Shown: positions 7,444-16,144 of the stretch, piece by piece
Numbering within the stretch: position 1 is the first letter of the stretch
Layout of the letters: each line of letters begins with the position of its first letter
Source: Streptomyces olivaceus
GTDB lineage: Bacteria > Actinomycetota > Actinomycetes > Streptomycetales > Streptomycetaceae
Reading direction: 5' to 3'
Length of the DNA: 38,396 nucleotides
Assembly: GCF_000721235.1 (NCBI RefSeq)
Contig: NZ_JOFH01000048.1
Location: forward strand, 1 to 38,396
The notes under the pieces: generated by a model
The model's input: the letters and a program-made list of their open reading frames with translations, nothing else
Told to the model about the DNA's origin: nothing
Databases searched by the model: none
Position numbers and translations under genes: made by a program

Positions 7444-9222
7444 TCAGGCCGGGACCGTCTCGCCCGGCAGGGACAGGTCCAGGTCGACCGGCCGGTCGCC
7501 GTCGTGGACCGCCGCGTGGGCGAGCGGGCCGTGGCCGGCGGCGCGGGCGGCCAGGACGTACGCGCCCCGGGCGGGCACGGCGAGGGCGTAGCCGCCGTCT
7601 CCCCCGGAGAGGGTCGCGCCCGCCTGCCGTCCGTGCCGGTCGATCAGCGTGACCTTGGCACGGGCGACGGGAGCGCCGTCGGCGGCCAGTACCCGGCCGT
7701 GGAAACCGTGCGGCCGCTCACCCGCCACGCCGAGCGGTGCCTGCCCGGTGAGGGCCTGCTCCGCGCGGGCCAGGTTCGCCTCCTCCTCGCTGCTCGCGCG
7801 CAGCTGCGTGACCCCGGCCCCCGTCGTGCGGCGGGGGAGGAAGAAGGCCAGCGCGAGGCCGATGACGACGGCGCCGGTCGCGATCAGGAAGGAGACGCGG
7901 AAGCCCTGCATGGTGGGGAGGGCGACGCCGCCGACGTCGTTCGCCGTGTTGGCGAGCACCATGCCGATGACGGCGCTGGACACCGACGTACCGATGGACC
8001 GCATCAGGGTGTTGAGGCCGTTGGCCGCGCCCGTCTCCGAGGCCGGGACCGCGCCGATGATCAGCGCGGGCAGCGAGGAGTAGGCGAGGCCGATGCCCGC
8101 GCCGATCAGCACCGAGGTGACGACGGTCTGCCAGGCGGCGCTCATCAGGCCGAGGCCGCCGGCGTAGCCGATCCCGATGATCAGCAGACCCATGATCAGG
8201 GTGGTCCGCGGACCGTAGCGGGCGGACAGACGGGCGTACACCGGAGCCGTGAACATCATCGTCAGGCCGAGCGGGGCCACGCACAGACCCGCGACGACCA
8301 TCGACTGGCCGAGGCCGTAACCGGTCTCTGAGGGCAGCTGCAGGAGCTGCGGCAGGACGAGCGAGATCACGTAGAAGGAGACACCGACCATGATCGAGGC
8401 CAGGTTGGTGAGCAGGACCTCGCGGCGGACCGTGGTGCGCAGGTCGACCAGCGGGGCCGCGACGCGCAGCTCCATCAGGCCCCACAGCAGCAGGACCACC
8501 GCGGCGGCGGCGAACAGCCCGAGGGTCGTGCCCGAGGCCCAGCCCCAGTCGCTGCCCTTGGTGATCGGCAGGAGGAAGAGGACCAGCCCGGCGGCGAGGC
8601 CCAGCGCGCCCGGGAAGTCGAAGGAGCCCTTGGCGCGCAGCGGGGACTCCGGCACGACCAGCAGCGTCAGCACGATGGCGAGGACGCCGAGGCCGGCGGC
8701 GCCGTAGAACAGGGCGTGCCAGTCGGTGTGCTGGGCGACCAGGGCCGCGGCGGGCAGCGCCAGGCCGCCGCCGACGCCGATCGAGGAACTCATCAGCGCC
8801 ATCGCCGAGCCGAGCCGCTCGCGGGGCAGCATGTCGCGCATCAGACCGATGCCGAGGGGTATCGCGCCCATCGCGAAGCCCTGGAGCGTACGGCCGACGA
8901 TCACCGGGATCAGGGCGTCGCTGAACGCGCTGATCAGCGCGCCCACCACCATCACCGACAGGCTGACGATCAGCATGCGGCGCTTGCCGAAGAGGTCGCC
9001 GAGCCGGCCCATGATCGGCGTGGCCACGGCTCCGGACAGGAGCGTGGAGGTCATGACCCAGGTCGCGTTGCTGGGTGTGGTGTCCAGAAGTTGGGGCAGG
9101 TCCTTGATGACGGGGACGAGCAGGGTCTGCATCACCGCGACGGCGATGCCCGCGAAGGCGAGCACGGGGACGGTGGCCCCGCTCGCCTTTCGCACGGGCT
9201 CGTCGGTCGTCGTGTGGGACAT
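7444..9222 (-). CDS. MFS drug-efflux type transporter with C-terminal Ig-like domain
   Basis: 592 residues; ATG 9222 is preceded by GGAGG. The first roughly 475 residues form a DHA2-like major facilitator with about 14 hydrophobic helices, MFS motif A GRLGDLFGKRR in loop 2-3 and LPRERLGSAMAL, suggesting proton-coupled export. After a charged linker (ASSEEEANLARAEQAL) comes a domain of about 75 residues, GFHGRVLAADGAPVARAKV ... GGDGGYALAVPARGAYVLAARAAGH, the pattern of carboxypeptidase-regulatory-like/CnaB folds. With an even helix number this beta-sandwich would be cytoplasmic, unusual for a fold mostly known outside cells. It is divergent from a second MFS gene. Substrate unknown. Confidence 0.88.
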   Translation of the reverse strand: MSHTTTDEPVRKASGATVPVLAFAGIAVAVMQTLLVPVIKDLPQLLDTTPSNATWVMTSTLLSGAVATPIMGRLGDLFGKRRMLIVSLSVMVVGALISAFSDALIPVIVGRTLQGFAMGAIPLGIGLMRDMLPRERLGSAMALMSSSIGVGGGLALPAAALVAQHTDWHALFYGAAGLGVLAIVLTLLVVPESPLRAKGSFDFPGALGLAAGLVLFLLPITKGSDWGWASGTTLGLFAAAAVVLLLWGLMELRVAAPLVDLRTTVRREVLLTNLASIMVGVSFYVISLVLPQLLQLPSETGYGLGQSMVVAGLCVAPLGLTMMFTAPVYARLSARYGPRTTLIMGLLIIGIGYAGGLGLMSAAWQTVVTSVLIGAGIGLAYSSLPALIIGAVPASETGAANGLNTLMRSIGTSVSSAVIGMVLANTANDVGGVALPTMQGFRVSFLIATGAVVIGLALAFFLPRRTTGAGVTQLRASSEEEANLARAEQALTGQAPLGVAGERPHGFHGRVLAADGAPVARAKVTLIDRHGRQAGATLSGGDGGYALAVPARGAYVLAARAAGHGPLAHAAVHDGDRPVDLDLSLPGETVPA

Positions 9223-9254
9223 GTGGCGGGGCCTCCAGGCCAGGAGTCGTCGAG

Positions 9255-9280
9255 ACGCATGCGTGGTCGGCGCATGCGTG
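9255..9280. promoter_or_regulatory. Paired palindromes upstream of MFS gene
   Basis: The 10-bp palindrome ACGCATGCGT (9255-9264) and the 8-bp palindrome CGCATGCG (9271-9278) share the direct repeat GCATGCGTG at 15-bp spacing, 33-58 nt ahead of the leftward MFS start codon. They could be an operator for a repressor; none is encoded next to it. Confidence 0.35.
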
Positions 9281-9506
9281 CGTGGGCGGGACGTGTGCAG
9301 GGTGAACCTCGTGTGCCCGGGCAACTATTCCGATGCTTCGAGCCCCTAACGAAACCTTGACCTTCTCTTGGTGACCCCGCAATGCCGCCTTTTCCGCCGG
9401 GCCACCCACGCCCGTGGCCGTAAGCCTTCGGTCCCGGGATCGGTCACGAGGACTCAGTCCACCCGGGACGAAATGCCGATGCAAGGGGCCCTGCCGGGTT
9501 GAGACC

Positions 9507-10964
9507 ATGACGCCCATGCTGGAAGCCACCGGTACCTCCGCCGGCCCCCGAATACCCCCGCGCCGTACGCCGCCCACCTGGCTCGTCGTGGCCCTCGCCT
9601 GCGCCGGGCAGTTCCTCGTCGTGCTCGACGTGTCCGTCGTCAACGTCGCCCTGCCGTCGATGCGGACCGACCTCGGACTGAGCGCGCAGGGACTGCAGTG
9701 GGTGGTCAACGCCTACGCCATCGCCTTCGCCGGGTTCATGCTGCTCGGCGGCCGGGCCGGCGACCTGTACGGGCGCAAGCGGATGTTCCTGGTCGGGCTC
9801 GGGGTGTTCACCCTGGCCTCGCTGGGTGGCGGCCTCGCCCAGGAGGGCTGGCAGCTGCTGGTGGCACGGGCCGCACAGGGCCTGGGCGCGGCCGTGCTCG
9901 CCCCCTCGACGCTGACGATCCTCACGGCCGCCGTGCCCGAGGGGGCGGCGCGGGCCCGGGCGATCGCGACCTGGACCGCGGTCGGCGCGGGCGGCGGCGC
10001 GGCGGGCGGCCTGGTGGGCGGGGTCCTGGTGGACGGGCTCTCCTGGCGCTGGGTGCTGCTGATCAACGTGCCGATCGGCGCGGTGGTGCTGGTCGGCGCC
10101 GCCCTGTGGCTGACCGAGGGCCGGGGCGGCGAGCGGCGCCGCCTGGACCTGCCGGGCGCGCTCCTGGTGACCGTCGGTCTCGCCACGCTGGCCTACGGCA
10201 TCTCGCAGACCGAGTCCGCGGGCTGGACGGCGACCGCGACGCTGCTGCCGCTGGCGGCGGGGCTGGTGCTGCTGGCCCTGTTCCTCCTCGTGGAGACGCG
10301 GACGAAGGCGCCGCTGATGCCGCTGGGGCTGCTGCGGCTGCGGTCGGTGGCTTCGGCGAACGTGGCCATGCTGGTGTCCGGCTCGGCGATGTTCTCGATG
10401 TGGTTCTTCATGACCCTGTACGCGCAGAACGTGCTGGGCTACTCCCCGCTGGAGGCCGGGCTCGCCCTCGTGCCCAGCTCGCTCGCCGTGGTCCTCGGGT
10501 CGAAGGCGGCCCCGCGGTTCATGCCGGTGATCGGGGCGCGGAACGTGGCCGTCATCGGCACGGTCGTCGCGGCCGTCGGCTTCGGCTGGCAGTCGACGAT
10601 GACCGCGGACGGGGGGTATCTGACCACCATCATGATCCCGGGCGTGCTGATGATGCTGGGCGCGGGGACGGCGGGGACCCCGCTGGCCTCGCTGGCCATC
10701 TCCGGTGCGGCTCCGGGCGATGCCGGACTGGTCTCCGGGCTGATCAACACCTCCCGGACGATGGGCGGTTCGCTGGGGCTCGCGGTGATGTCGACGATCG
10801 CGGCCGCCCGCGCCGGGGGCGAGGGCGCCGGGCCGGAGGCGCTGACGGACGGCTACGCGCTGGTGTTCCGCACGGGGGCGGTGGTGCTGGCCGCCGCAGC
10901 GCTCATGATGTGGGCGTGGCTGCCGTCGGGGAAGCCGAGCGGGGAGGCGGTGGAGCGGGGGTAG
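9507..10964 (+). CDS. DHA2-family MFS multidrug transporter
   Basis: 485 residues with 14 predicted transmembrane helices. Signatures include FLVVLDVSVVNVALPSM in helix 1 (the D-x-x-V-x-x-V-A-L-P motif of DHA2 exporters), motif A GGRAGDLYGRKRMF, and motif C-like VGAGGGAAGGLVGGVLVD in helix 5, where motif C marks antiporters. It should export drugs or secondary metabolites using the proton gradient. ATG 9507 is chosen because the upstream in-frame extension shows no hydrophobic or conserved character; ATG 9516 is also possible. It is divergent from the other MFS gene and convergent with the response regulator gene. No adjacent regulator. Confidence 0.92.
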   Translation: MTPMLEATGTSAGPRIPPRRTPPTWLVVALACAGQFLVVLDVSVVNVALPSMRTDLGLSAQGLQWVVNAYAIAFAGFMLLGGRAGDLYGRKRMFLVGLGVFTLASLGGGLAQEGWQLLVARAAQGLGAAVLAPSTLTILTAAVPEGAARARAIATWTAVGAGGGAAGGLVGGVLVDGLSWRWVLLINVPIGAVVLVGAALWLTEGRGGERRRLDLPGALLVTVGLATLAYGISQTESAGWTATATLLPLAAGLVLLALFLLVETRTKAPLMPLGLLRLRSVASANVAMLVSGSAMFSMWFFMTLYAQNVLGYSPLEAGLALVPSSLAVVLGSKAAPRFMPVIGARNVAVIGTVVAAVGFGWQSTMTADGGYLTTIMIPGVLMMLGAGTAGTPLASLAISGAAPGDAGLVSGLINTSRTMGGSLGLAVMSTIAAARAGGEGAGPEALTDGYALVFRTGAVVLAAAALMMWAWLPSGKPSGEAVERG

Positions 10965-11061
10965 CGGGGGTGAGGGGCGAGGGGGGAGGGATGGGGGAAG
11001 GGAACGGCGGGGTGCGGCACGGGAGCGGCCTCGCCGGGCGGGGGTCCCGTCCGTTTCCGTT

Positions 11062-11721
11062 TCACAGCCAGCCCTGGCGGCGGGCCTCGCGCAGTGCCTC
11101 CGTGCGGTTGCGGGTGGAGGTCTTGCCGATGGCCGCGGAGAGGTAGTTGCGGACCGTGGACTCGGACAGGTGCAGCGCCGCGGCGACGTCCGCGACCGTC
11201 GCCCCGTCCGCCGAGGCCCGCAGCACGTCGCACTCCCGGCCGGTGAGCGGGCTCGGCCCCGCACTCAGCGCGGCGGCGGCGAGCGCCGGGTCGACGACCG
11301 TCTCGCCGCCCAGCACCCGGCGGACGGCTCCGGCCAGCTCCTCCACCGGCCCGTCCTTCACCAGGAAACCGGCGGCGCCCGCCTCCATGGCCCGCCTGAG
11401 GTACCCGGGGCGGCCGAACGTGGTCAGGATCAGCACCCGGCAGCCGGGCACCCGCTCCCGCAGCTCGGCGGCGGCGTCCAGGCCGCTCAGTCCCGGCAGC
11501 TCGATGTCGAGGAGCGCCACGTCCGGGCGGTGCGCGAGCGCGGCGCCGACGATCTCGTCCCCGGCCGCGACCTGCGCGACGACCTCGATGTCGTCCTCCA
11601 TCCCGAGCAGCAGCGCGAGCGCGCCCCGCATCATGCCCTGGTCCTCGGCGAGGAGGACCCGGACGGGGCGGGGGTGGGGATGCGGATGCGGGTGGGGGTG
11701 CGGGGGCGTCTCGTCGGTCAC
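11062..11721 (-). CDS. NarL/DesR-type response regulator
   Basis: 219 residues. A curious N-terminal His-Pro repeat (PHPHPHPHPHP, residues 7-17) precedes the receiver domain: VRVLLAEDQGMMRG with the acidic pocket, phospho-acceptor Asp in VALLDIELPG, Thr in ILTTF and Lys in FLVKDG. A LuxR-type HTH ends the protein (LTGRECDVLRASADGATVADVAAALHLSESTVRNYLS). It should bind DNA when phosphorylated by the histidine kinase encoded about 330 nt upstream on the same strand. TAACCT lies 6 nt upstream of the GTG start with no ribosome-binding site, so a leaderless transcript is likely. Confidence 0.92.
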   Translation of the reverse strand: MTDETPPHPHPHPHPHPRPVRVLLAEDQGMMRGALALLLGMEDDIEVVAQVAAGDEIVGAALAHRPDVALLDIELPGLSGLDAAAELRERVPGCRVLILTTFGRPGYLRRAMEAGAAGFLVKDGPVEELAGAVRRVLGGETVVDPALAAAALSAGPSPLTGRECDVLRASADGATVADVAAALHLSESTVRNYLSAAIGKTSTRNRTEALREARRQGWL

Positions 11722-11727
11722 GGGGCA

Positions 11728-11733
11728 AGGTTA
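11728..11733 (-). promoter_or_regulatory. -10 box for leaderless response regulator mRNA
   Basis: On the minus strand TAACCT (TAnnnT pattern) is followed by 6 nt and then the GTG start codon at 11721, the geometry of a leaderless actinobacterial promoter. It implies that the response regulator is transcribed separately from its kinase. Confidence 0.45.
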
Positions 11734-11838
11734 GAGGTCGGTCCGGCCCGGTCAGGCCGTGCCGGAGACCGGTACCGGCCGCGGAAAGCGGCGGGTTCGG
11801 CCCTGGTCCCGAGAGGCGGCGGATCCGGTCCCGGTCGA

Positions 11839-11982
11839 GGGAAGCCGTGCCGGAGAGGCAGCCCCCGGCTCCGGGAAGCCGGGCCGGAGGGGACAGCCGA
11901 AGGCCTGCGGAACGCGGGACGCGGAACGCCGGTCGCCGGTCGCCGGACGCGGGGTCGCGGGTCGCCGGTCGCCGGACGCGGG
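11839..11982. repeat. GC-rich direct repeats between kinase and regulator genes
   Basis: The 331-nt gap (11722-12052) holds no gene. It contains a perfect 22-nt direct repeat at 11932-11953 and 11961-11982 (29-nt period, units of CGCCGGTCGC and GGACGCGGG), and an imperfect 25-nt repeat at 11839-11863 and 11873-11898 (GGGAAGCCG.GCCGGAG). Confidence 0.8.
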
Positions 11983-12052
11983 ACGCGGGTCGCGGGGCCC
12001 CGGTCACCGGGCGTCGGGCGTGAGGACGCCGGAGGCGGGACGTGCGGGCGGG

Positions 12053-13318
12053 TTACGCCGGTACGCCCACCGGTGGCTCCTCCGCCACCTCCCGCACCGG
12101 CAGCTCCGCCGTCACCGAGAAGCCGCCCCGCGGCCCCGCCCCCGCGGTGAGCGAACCGCCCGCCGTGGCGAGACGTTCCGCCAGGCCGGTCAGCCCGGTG
12201 CCCGTGCCCCGGACGGGGCCGCCGCCGCCCGTGCCGTTGTCGGTGACCGTCAGCCGCACCCGGTCCGCGCCGCCCGCCACCGCGATCTCGCACCGGCTCG
12301 CCCCGCTGTGCCGTACGACGTTGGTGACCGCCTCCCGCACCACCCACCCGAGGAGCGCCTCGGCCTGCGGCGGCAGCGGCGGGCCCGAGCGGTGGACCAC
12401 AGGGTCCACGTCCGCGGCGCCGAGCGCCGAGCGGGCCCGGTCCAGCTCGGTCGCGAGGCTGCCCTCCCGGTAGCCGGTGACCGCCTCGCGGACCTCGGTC
12501 AGCGCCTGGCGGCCCACCGACTCGATGTCCGAGACCTGGGTCAGCGCGGCGTCCAGGTCGCGGGGCGCCAGCCGGCGGGCGGCCTCCGCCTTGACCACGA
12601 TCACCGACAGGGTGTGCCCCAGCAGATCGTGCAGATCCCGCGAAAAGCGCAGTCGCTCCTCCGCCACCGCCCGCGTGGCCAGCTCCTCCCGGGCCGCGCG
12701 CAGCTGCCGTACGGCGTCGGACAGGCTCAGGATCGCCGCCGTCACCATCGTCGACAGGAACGTCCCGTAGGCGATGTTCAGGCCGGTCCAGCCGTCCTTC
12801 AGACCTGCCACGACACCCGACACGACGGCCAGCGACCAGCCCCACCGGCCCAGCCACCGGCCGCGCAGCGCAGCGCCCGCGGCCAGGCCGAGCAGCGGGA
12901 AGAACAGCAGCCAGCTGCCTCCGTAGGCGAGGGCGAGCGCGCAGGTCACCAGGGCCATCACGGCCAGGGCCAGCCGGGTGGACGGAGCCTTGCGGCGTTC
13001 GTCGTCGAACGAGCGGAAGGCCACGTAGATGTAGAGCGAGTTGAAGACGAGCAGCCCCGCGCCGCCGATCCAGGAGCTGTCGTTCTGCCCCTGGATGATG
13101 TTGGCGAGGCTGCCCAGGCCCATCAGGAGCCAGGGGAGCAGCGTGAAACCGCTGGGAGGCGGCCCGATCCGCTCCGGCCGTTCGCAGGCCTCGGCGGCGG
13201 CCCCGCCCCCGGCCCCGGTACCGGCCCCGGTCCTGGTGTCGGTCTCGGCCTGCCGCGCCAGCTGCCACGCGTCCAGTCGGCAGGAGATCCTGCGCAGTCG
13301 CCCTCGGGTCCCGGTCAT
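12053..13318 (-). CDS. DesK-like sensor histidine kinase
   Basis: 421 residues. A basic N-terminus and Gly/Ala-rich linker precede about five transmembrane helices (residues 60-200, e.g. LLPWLLMGLGSLANII, LALAVMALVTCALALAYGG). A HisKA_3 dimerisation domain follows with phospho-acceptor His in RLRFSRDLHDLLGHTLSVI, then a GHKL ATPase with N-box VVREAVTNVVRHSGA, G1 VTDNGTGGGG and G2 GTGLTGLAERL. Membrane sensors of this type phosphorylate NarL-type regulators; the partner is very probably the product of 11062-11721. ATG 13318 is preceded by GGAAGGGGG. The signal sensed is unknown; the lack of an extracellular domain suggests sensing within the membrane. Confidence 0.93.
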   Translation of the reverse strand: MTGTRGRLRRISCRLDAWQLARQAETDTRTGAGTGAGGGAAAEACERPERIGPPPSGFTLLPWLLMGLGSLANIIQGQNDSSWIGGAGLLVFNSLYIYVAFRSFDDERRKAPSTRLALAVMALVTCALALAYGGSWLLFFPLLGLAAGAALRGRWLGRWGWSLAVVSGVVAGLKDGWTGLNIAYGTFLSTMVTAAILSLSDAVRQLRAAREELATRAVAEERLRFSRDLHDLLGHTLSVIVVKAEAARRLAPRDLDAALTQVSDIESVGRQALTEVREAVTGYREGSLATELDRARSALGAADVDPVVHRSGPPLPPQAEALLGWVVREAVTNVVRHSGASRCEIAVAGGADRVRLTVTDNGTGGGGPVRGTGTGLTGLAERLATAGGSLTAGAGPRGGFSVTAELPVREVAEEPPVGVPA

Positions 13319-13551
13319 GGCCGTCGGCCCCCTTCCGTCTCCGTCACGTTTCCGTCGTCTCTCCGTCGTCGGGGTCGTGCCCCGCACCCCGTCACGGACG
13401 TTACGGACCCGGCGGGGGCGAGCGGCAGATGCGGTTGTCCGGAGTTCCGCGGGACAAATATCCCGGCCGCCGGCCCTCGCCACGGCTCCCGTACGGTCGG
13501 GCTGCCTGATGCCGGGACGCGTACCCGAGTACCCGCAGCGACTGGAGGACC

Positions 13552-14433
13552 ATGCCCATCGACGCAGCCCGCGCGCTCGCCGCCGCACCCCGCGTCCGCG
13601 AGATCGCCTGGGACCACAAGGACGTCCAGCTCTACCACCTGGGCATCGGCGCCGGCCGGCCCGCGACCGACCCGCGTGAACTGCGGTACACCCTGGAGTC
13701 CCGGCTGCACGTGCTGCCGAGCTTCGCGACGGTCGCGGGCGGCGGGCCTCCCGGTGTGATCGGCGCCCTGTCCGCACCCGGCGTCGACGTGGACCTCGCC
13801 CGAGTCCTGCACGCCGGGCAGCGGCTGCACACGTACCGGCCGGTTCCGGTGCGGGGCCGGGCGCGCGCCGCCTCGCGCGTCGTCGCCGTGTACGACAAGG
13901 GCACCGCGGCCGTCCTCGTCCTGCGCACCGAGGTCACCGACGCGGACGGACCGCTGTGGACCGACGAGGCGGAGGTCTTCGTACGCGGGGAAGGCGGTTG
14001 GGGAGGTGAGCGCGGACCGTCCGGGCGTCCGGCGCCGCCGCCCGCCACCGCGCCGGACCACGTGGCCGAGCGGCCCCTGCGCGAGGACCAGGCCCTGCTC
14101 CACCGGCTCTCCGGCGACTGGAACCCGCTGCACGCCGACCCGGAGTTCGCGGCGCGCGCCGGCTTCGACCGGCCCGTCCTGCACGGGCTGTGCACCTACG
14201 GCGCCGCCCTCAAGGCGGTCGTCGACACCCTGCTGGACGGTGATGTGACCCGGGTGCGCGGGTACCGCACGCGGTTCGCGGGCGTGGTGTACCCGGGGGA
14301 GACACTGCGGGTGCGGATGTGGAGGGCCGCGGCCCCCGAGGGCGGCCGGACGCGGACGGTGCGGGTGGCCGTCGGCGCGGTCGAACGGGACGACGCCCCG
14401 GTCCTCGCCGACACGGTCGTCGCGCTCGGCTGA
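13552..14433 (+). CDS. Double-hotdog MaoC-type (R)-enoyl-CoA hydratase
   Basis: 293 residues, ATG 13552 with GGAGG 5 nt upstream. The N-terminal half (MPIDAARALAAAP ... AWDHKDVQLYHLGIGAG) matches the inactive first hotdog of hydratase-2 proteins. The second hotdog holds the catalytic hydratase 2 motif, LHRLSGDWNPLHADPEFA followed by GFDRPVLHGLCTYG, with the catalytic Asp and His in GDWNPLH. The length matches eukaryotic-type hydratase 2 domains. It should add water across trans-2-enoyl-CoA in fatty-acid or sterol side-chain breakdown. The KstR-like regulator lies 13 kb away and no KstR-type site was seen in this promoter, so a functional link is unproven. It is divergent from the histidine kinase. 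Confidence 0.9.
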   Translation: MPIDAARALAAAPRVREIAWDHKDVQLYHLGIGAGRPATDPRELRYTLESRLHVLPSFATVAGGGPPGVIGALSAPGVDVDLARVLHAGQRLHTYRPVPVRGRARAASRVVAVYDKGTAAVLVLRTEVTDADGPLWTDEAEVFVRGEGGWGGERGPSGRPAPPPATAPDHVAERPLREDQALLHRLSGDWNPLHADPEFAARAGFDRPVLHGLCTYGAALKAVVDTLLDGDVTRVRGYRTRFAGVVYPGETLRVRMWRAAAPEGGRTRTVRVAVGAVERDDAPVLADTVVALG

Positions 14434-14518
14434 TTCCGGACGACGAGGAACGACCACGGGGACTGCGGAGGTTCCGGTCGCCCCGGGGACTGAGAAAAAC
14501 GACAACGGACGACGACAA

Positions 14519-14551
14519 CGGCCCCGTCCGTCGGATCGACGAACGGGGCCG
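14519..14551. terminator. Bidirectional hairpin terminator
   Basis: A 9-bp outer stem (CGGCCCCGT / ACGGGGCCG), one mismatch, then a 5-bp inner stem and 3-nt loop lie between the convergent hydratase gene and the 55-residue small gene; it can serve both. Confidence 0.75.
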
Positions 14552-14622
14552 GAGCCGCCTGCTTCGGGTGTTGCTGTGCCTCGTCCCGTCCTGACCTGCC
14601 TTGACGTACTTCGTACGTGCGG

Positions 14623-14790
14623 TCAGGCGGCCACTTCGGACTCTCCGGCCGGCTTGCGGTGGCGGCCCTGCGGGGTCGCCTCGCCCTCCTGGCTGGAGAC
14701 CGGCCCGCGGTGCTTGCCGTGGCCGGTGTCGGTCTCGGGAACGTCGGCACCGTCGGCCTGGATCGGCTGGGTCGTGCTGGCGTCGTTCAT
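14623..14790 (-). CDS. Small hydrophilic protein of 55 residues
   Basis: An ATG at 14790 opens a 55-codon frame with Streptomyces-like codon use. The product begins MNDASTTQPIQADGADVPE, contains the repeated basic motif G-K/R-HR-x-P (GHGKHRGPVSS and QGRHRKPAGES) and ends SEVAA. It has no hydrophobic stretch or cysteine and is probably disordered. GGGGTGA lies 9-10 nt upstream. It faces a hairpin terminator and is separated by 97 nt from the next leftward gene upstream. I do not recognise a named family; the two-fold repeat and high charge suggest a nucleic-acid or protein-binding peptide, but that is a guess. Confidence 0.6.
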   Translation of the reverse strand: MNDASTTQPIQADGADVPETDTGHGKHRGPVSSQEGEATPQGRHRKPAGESEVAA

Positions 14791-14887
14791 CGGAAGGAAT
14801 TCACCCCGTCAACATGATCTTTCCTACAGCCGGGCGAGTCTAACCGGCGCACCACGGCCCGGATCCAGGCGACCACGCCAACCGGCA

Positions 14888-16144
14888 CTAGTTCGTTACA
14901 AGCCGCGCCAACGGGGCCTCCTGCAGCGGCACGGGACGCCGGGGAGTGGCCACCGAGGTGTCCGTGACGCCGTTTTCGCCGGTTTCCTCCGGGTGCCCGG
15001 CCCCGCCGGGGGCCGGGTGCTCCGCATCCCCCGCATTCCCTACAACACCCACATCCCCCACGTCTCTCACATCCCCCGCGTCGTCCACGTCCTCCGCGCC
15101 CCCGTCGTCCGCTTCGGGGGCGGTCAACCGCGCTACACCGCACGGCAGTTGCGGAGTGGAGCAGGGCAGCCGCAGCTCCCCGTCCGCCGTCCACGACCCG
15201 GCGCCCGCCAACCACCCCTCGGGCGCCGGGAGATGACGCACGTCGCGCTCGGCCGGCCGCCACACCGCGACCCAGCTGCCCAACGCGCCGTCCACGCGCA
15301 GCGCCACCGCACAGCGCTCCGGCGTCAGTGCCTGCCCCGGTTGGATCGCGAACGGCGTCACCGTGCGGTCCGGCATCACAAGGCACTCGGGGAAACGCAC
15401 CGGCAGCGTGCTGCCCAGGACGCCCCAGCCGATCCGCTCCCGCCCCGGCGAGGGGGCGTCCGAGCGGACCAGCACCAGCCCGCTGTCGGGGTCGGCCAGC
15501 AGTATCCGGTCGTCGCTGTCGGCGGCGATCTGGAGCAGCGGCGACACCTCGCCCTCCCGCTCCAGGTCCACCACGACGGCCTTGACGCGCCCGCCGGTCT
15601 CCCGGTCCAGGGCCAGCATCCGGCCCGCGCGGTCCAGCCAGGCGCCGCCGGAGCAGCGGCCCGCGACCTCGGCCACCCGCTCGGGTCCGAAGGCGCCGCC
15701 CGCGACCTGCCACAGCACCGTCGCGCGCGGGCCGGCGGCGAGGGCGTACGCCCGCTCACCGCCCGGGACCGGCGGCAGCAGCCGCAGCCCGGTGGCGTCC
15801 GCCGGGCACTCGACCGCGCCGAGCGGCTGCTCACCGGTGCCCGGACCGGTCGGGTACAGCAGCGAGAAGTGGTGCCGGCCGGCCGCGACGCGGTGGACCA
15901 GGACCCGCCCGTCGCCCATCGGCTGCACCTCGGTGCCGGGCTCCTCGGGCTGGTTGCCGGGCAGCGGCACCGCGTAGGGCTCGGGGCCGTCCAGGGTCCA
16001 GCGCTCCGGGTACCAGGCGTCTCCGCTCTCCCCGCCCAGGGTGAGGCGCGCGGCATAGGCGCCCCCCGCGGTGATGCTGCAGCCCGCCCGGGGGGCCCCG
16101 CCGTTCCCGGGGCCCGCCGAAGGCTCGATCGCACAGACCGTCAT
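14888..16144 (-). CDS. Hypothetical protein, possible beta-propeller-like
   Basis: 418 residues from ATG 16144, with GGAGG 10-12 nt upstream. No signal peptide or membrane segment is evident. The middle part shows repeating beta-strand blocks (GDGRVLVHRVAAGRHHFSLLY, GRMLALDRETGGRVKAVVVD, DDRILLADPDSGLVLVRSD, GSWTADGELRLPC), in the style of irregular propellers, but without clear WD or kelch signatures. The C-terminus has a low-complexity acidic run of DAGDV, RDVGDV and GNAGDA units (about residues 350-385). The reading frame stays open far upstream, but the rest is shadow of the nif3-zinc-ribbon genes. Divergent from nif3. Function unknown. Confidence 0.7.
   Translation of the reverse strand: MTVCAIEPSAGPGNGGAPRAGCSITAGGAYAARLTLGGESGDAWYPERWTLDGPEPYAVPLPGNQPEEPGTEVQPMGDGRVLVHRVAAGRHHFSLLYPTGPGTGEQPLGAVECPADATGLRLLPPVPGGERAYALAAGPRATVLWQVAGGAFGPERVAEVAGRCSGGAWLDRAGRMLALDRETGGRVKAVVVDLEREGEVSPLLQIAADSDDRILLADPDSGLVLVRSDAPSPGRERIGWGVLGSTLPVRFPECLVMPDRTVTPFAIQPGQALTPERCAVALRVDGALGSWVAVWRPAERDVRHLPAPEGWLAGAGSWTADGELRLPCSTPQLPCGVARLTAPEADDGGAEDVDDAGDVRDVGDVGVVGNAGDAEHPAPGGAGHPEETGENGVTDTSVATPRRPVPLQEAPLARLVTN

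Noticed and set aside
11019..11050. ACGGGA ... TCCCGT hairpin between the convergent MFS and response regulator genes
   Set aside because: Six-bp arms with a long, poorly paired interior; not distinguishable from chance in this base composition.
11668..11705. His-Pro repeat of the response regulator as a metal-sensing domain
   Set aside because: Alternating HP tracts arise easily by slippage of a 6-nt GC-rich repeat; no other metal-binding feature supports it.
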